A stretch of 64,000 bases of DNA from Collinsella aerofaciens. GTDB lineage: Bacteria > Actinomycetota > Coriobacteriia > Coriobacteriales > Coriobacteriaceae. Under the pieces are notes generated by a model. That model made no database searches. It worked only from the letters and a program-made list of their open reading frames with translations, and was not told the origin of the DNA. The translations under genes and the position numbers were made by a program. The DNA is taken from positions 1 to 64,000 of the forward strand of contig NZ_JAQLFL010000002.1 in assembly GCF_028206995.1 (NCBI RefSeq). The letters run 5' to 3'. This document shows, in pieces, positions 58,521-64,000 of this stretch (the first letter of the stretch is position 1; each line of letters opens with the position of its first letter).

Positions 58521-58550
58521 CTTTAAGCCGGTCCTGTGAGACCGGGAAGG
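58521..58550 (+). promoter_or_regulatory. PyrR-binding hairpin in the carA leader
   Basis: CCGGTC-CTGTGA-GACCGG is followed directly by GGAAGGAG. The sequence GGTCCTGTGAGACC fits the PyrR-binding consensus (A/G)-U-C-C-N-G-N-G-A-G-(G/A)-(C/U)-(C/U), and CCTTTAAG precedes it as in known leaders. The hairpin lies against the ribosome site with no anti-terminator visible. This fits translational repression by PyrR-UMP, as described for Actinobacteria such as mycobacteria. Confidence 0.8.
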
Positions 58551-58556
58551 AGAATT

Positions 58557-59996
58557 ATGGCGAACAACCATACCGCGGGCGCTGCCGCCCGCACCTTCGC
58601 GCCCAGCGAGCTTTGCCAGCGTATGCTGGCCAAAACCAGCAAGGGCACCTGCGGTCCCTGCATCCTGTATCTTGAGGATGGGACCATTTTTTATGGACGT
58701 GCATGCGGCGCCGAGGGCACCGCGACCGGCGAAGTTTGCTTCAACACCTCGCTCGAGGGCTACTTTGAGGTCATGACCGACCCGAGTTATGCCGGCCAAA
58801 TCGTAACCATGACCTATCCGCAGATCGGCAACTACGGTATCGACGAGACCGACGTCCAGTCGGCCTTCCCCGGCGACGCCGTGCGCCCTGCGAGCGCTCC
58901 GGCCATGCGCGGCATGATCGTTCGCGACATGTGCGCCACGCCTTCTAACTGGCGCTCGGCCGTCAGCGTGCCGGAGTACCTGCGCGCTCACGGCATCGTC
59001 GCTATCGAGGGTGTCGACACTCGCGCCCTGGTGCGCCACCTGCGCGACAATGGTTCCAAGATGGGCATTATTTCGACCGAGATCTTCGACGTCGACGAGC
59101 TTGCCGAGCGTCTGGCCGCTGCGCCCACGCTGGTAGGCGAGAACCTGGTCAAGACCGTAAGTTGCCCCGTACCTCACGAGTTTGTGGCCGCCGACCTGCC
59201 TGCCACGCATGACTTTGCGCTTACGGCTGCCGCTCCTGCCCGTCACAAAGTGGTCGCCTACGACTGCGGTGTGAAGCGCGGCATTCTGGAGGGTCTGGTC
59301 CGCGCCGGCTGCGACCTTACCGTCGTGCCGTGGGATACGCCCGCGAGTGAGGTGCTCGACATGAATCCCGATGGCGTCTTTTTGTCCAATGGTCCCGGCG
59401 ACCCCGACGCCGTGGTGGAGACCTACGAGCAGGTGCAGCAGCTGATCGGCAAGGTGCCGGTCTTTGGTATTTGTCTTGGTCACCAGATGATCAGCCTGGC
59501 CTGCGGCGCTCAGATGGAAAAGCTTAAGTTCGGTCACCGCGGTGGCAACCAGCCGGTCATGAACCTGGTAAGCCGTCGCGTGGAGATTACCGCGCAAAAC
59601 CATGGCTTTGGTCTGCTGTTCCCCAGCTTGGGCAAGCTTGTCCCCGAGCTTTCCGGCGGCGAGACCGAGCATGCGGCCGATGGAGATCTGCGCGTCTGGG
59701 TGCGCCGCGGCATCGCGCCAGTCGTGATGAACGAGCGCTTCGGCCGCATTCGCCTGACGCATGTGAACCTCAACGACGGCACCGCCGAGGGCATCCAGCT
59801 ACTCGACGCACCGTGCTTCTCGGTCCAGTACCACCCCGAGGCCTCGCCTGGCCCCACCGATGCCCACTATCTCTTTACCGCCTTTACGCGACTCATGGAC
59901 GGCGAGGAGAACTACCTGGACATCGACACCGCGAAGGACCGCCTTGCCGGCTGGAACTTTGCTGAGCCCGAGACCGCTGAGACCGAGGAGAACTAA
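58557..59996 (+). CDS. carA: carbamoyl-phosphate synthase small subunit
   Basis: CarA supplies ammonia from glutamine to CarB for pyrimidines and arginine. The 479-residue protein has the N-domain ([21 protein letters not shown]) and a class I glutaminase with the catalytic cysteine in GICLGHQM and late [10 protein letters not shown]. It is about 100 residues longer than usual. Extras are an N-terminal stretch (about 1-38), a loop near [20 protein letters not shown] and an acidic C-tail. GAAGGAG fixes the ATG at 58557. Confidence 0.95.
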   Translation: MANNHTAGAAARTFAPSELCQRMLAKTSKGTCGPCILYLEDGTIFYGRACGAEGTATGEVCFNTSLEGYFEVMTDPSYAGQIVTMTYPQIGNYGIDETDVQSAFPGDAVRPASAPAMRGMIVRDMCATPSNWRSAVSVPEYLRAHGIVAIEGVDTRALVRHLRDNGSKMGIISTEIFDVDELAERLAAAPTLVGENLVKTVSCPVPHEFVAADLPATHDFALTAAAPARHKVVAYDCGVKRGILEGLVRAGCDLTVVPWDTPASEVLDMNPDGVFLSNGPGDPDAVVETYEQVQQLIGKVPVFGICLGHQMISLACGAQMEKLKFGHRGGNQPVMNLVSRRVEITAQNHGFGLLFPSLGKLVPELSGGETEHAADGDLRVWVRRGIAPVVMNERFGRIRLTHVNLNDGTAEGIQLLDAPCFSVQYHPEASPGPTDAHYLFTAFTRLMDGEENYLDIDTAKDRLAGWNFAEPETAETEEN

Positions 59997-59997
59997 T

Positions 59998-63312
<3,315 letters not shown>

Positions 63313-63328
63313 GTCGAGCTGCCCGGCC

Positions 63329-63411
63329 GGGGCGGGAGGGGCCGAGATTTCCCCCTTTCGCTCCGGCTGCAAGCAGAGTCGCTCAGGAGGAAACTCGGCC
63401 CCTCTCGCCCC
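63329..63411. repeat. long inverted repeat after carB
   Basis: Arms of 24 and 23 bases (63329-63352 and 63389-63411) pair with one substitution and one extra base: GGGGCG-G-GAGGGGCCGAG against CTCGGCCCCTC-T-CGCCCC. The 36-base loop holds a mini-hairpin CTG-CAAG-CAG. The build recalls E1 and E2, but the loop sequence differs. It may end carAB transcription; no T-run follows. Confidence 0.6.
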
Positions 63412-63498
63412 GACGCACTGTGTCTAGACGGACTGCACCTCCTGTTTTTAGAGATAAATACCATTTAGCGGTGATATTCAACCGTTCAAGATATTATG

Positions 63499-63536
63499 TA
63501 ATGGCATATTACGTCATATGACGTAATATGCCATTA
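63499..63536. promoter_or_regulatory. perfect 38-bp palindrome upstream of the PTS gene
   Basis: Bases 63499-63536 are fully self-complementary with no loop, centred on CATATG within TTACGTCATATGACGTAA. It lies 45 bases upstream of the PTS IIB start. An operator for a dimeric or tetrameric regulator, or a cruciform-forming site, is likely; as RNA it would be a hairpin without T-run. Confidence 0.7.
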
Positions 63537-63581
63537 GCAGTCAAGGATGATTGTCTGTGTTCAAGTCGAGAAAGGGGCAAA

Positions 63582-64000
63582 ATGATTAAACTGTGTCGCG
63601 TCGATAGCCGGTTAGTGCATGGGCAGACCGTGTTCTCTTGGTATCCAACGCTTGAAGCAAACGCTATTCTTGTGGTTTCAGATGAGTGCGCCGCAAGCAA
63701 AGAGCGAATTCAAGCGCTGCGAATTGCAAAACCCGCTGATGCCAAATTGGTTGTCAAAAGTGTAGAAGATTCCATCGTGGCCCTTAACGGAAGCGCGGTG
63801 GATAAATACGAGCTAATTGTTGTTGCGGGAAATGTACATGACGCCTGTGAAGTTGCGCGTGCGTGTCCAAAAATAACGTCTGTGAATTTAGGCGGCGCTC
63901 GACCGTTGGGGGATAGCGTAAAGGAGCTTGGCCCTGCTGTGCGCCTTTCCCAATCCGATATTAATGAAATTAAGAAAGCCATGGCTGATGGAATCGAGTT
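63582..64000 (+). CDS. PTS mannose/fructose/sorbose-family IIB component, incomplete
   Basis: The first 139 codons encode a mannose-family IIB domain: MIKLCRVDSRLVHGQTVFSW contains the phospho-accepting His in RLVHGQ, and later NLGGARP is typical. IIB passes phosphate from IIA to the sugar during uptake. AAAGGGG precedes the ATG. Codon use is less GC-rich than in carB, so a laterally moved sugar-uptake cluster may start here. The gene runs past the window, where IIC/IID genes are expected. Confidence 0.9.
   Translation, partial: MIKLCRVDSRLVHGQTVFSWYPTLEANAILVVSDECAASKERIQALRIAKPADAKLVVKSVEDSIVALNGSAVDKYELIVVAGNVHDACEVARACPKITSVNLGGARPLGDSVKELGPAVRLSQSDINEIKKAMADGIE

Overview
The window is chromosomal DNA from a high-GC Gram-positive bacterium, most likely a gut Coriobacteriia close to Collinsella. 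Grounds: the gene order around the replication origin, GC-rich codon use with frequent GTG/TTG starts, a sortase-anchored thioester adhesin, and CCA-encoded tRNAs. This lineage call is inference from gene content; no database was searched.

Layout. 0-1.8 kb: AT-richer, partly decayed DNA with a TraX-like gene between degenerate direct repeats, next to tRNA-Lys. 1.8-10.6 kb: housekeeping genes on the minus strand (M29 aminopeptidase, purC, two-component system, Tat lipoprotein, TSCPD protein, purB), then tRNA-Gly. 10.9-14.4 kb: a large LPXTG adhesin. 14.4-17.8 kb: an M28-like protein that looks catalytically dead and is split by a very large disordered insertion. 18-24.9 kb: two WYL regulators, a DinG-type exonuclease-helicase, ddl and rlmN. 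25-30.2 kb: the left origin arm on the minus strand (parB, parA, parS sites, rsmG, jag, yidC, yidD, rnpA, rpmH). 30.2-41.6 kb: the right origin arm on the plus strand (GHKL-ATPase/winged-helix gene, dnaA, dnaN, recF, dciA-like, gyrB, gyrA). 41.8-48.1 kb: tRNA-Ile, a BFN-domain gene, typA, a bactofilin-like membrane protein, a TRIC-type channel and two tRNA-Ser genes. 48.5-53.3 kb: rpsF-ssb-rpsR-rplI, dnaB, purA. 53.4-63.3 kb: purD, a Nudix hydrolase, an ABC exporter, a membrane protein, and carA-carB behind a PyrR-type leader hairpin. 63.3-64 kb: a perfect 38-bp palindrome and the start of a mannose-family PTS IIB gene.

How it works together. Replication start (dnaA, dnaN, recF, dciA, gyrBA, dnaB, ssb), segregation (parABS) and membrane insertion (yidC) are gathered at the origin. 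Transcription diverges from the 30.2-33.8 kb interval, where a recurrent 10-mer, GTTTTC[A/G]ACA, replaces classical DnaA boxes. DnaA itself carries Asn where the usual base-reading Asp sits in its DNA-binding signature. Purine (purC, B, A, D) and pyrimidine (carAB) genes are scattered between these blocks.

The most unusual signals are non-coding. (1) Two copies, at 38.8 and 55.5 kb, of an element with a conserved 43-nt loop inside long stems whose sequences are unrelated but self-complementary. (2) Three hairpin arrays beside tRNA-Lys, tRNA-Gly and tRNA-Ser, each bounded by inverted copies of the 3' end of its own neighbouring tRNA. I do not recognise either as a described family.
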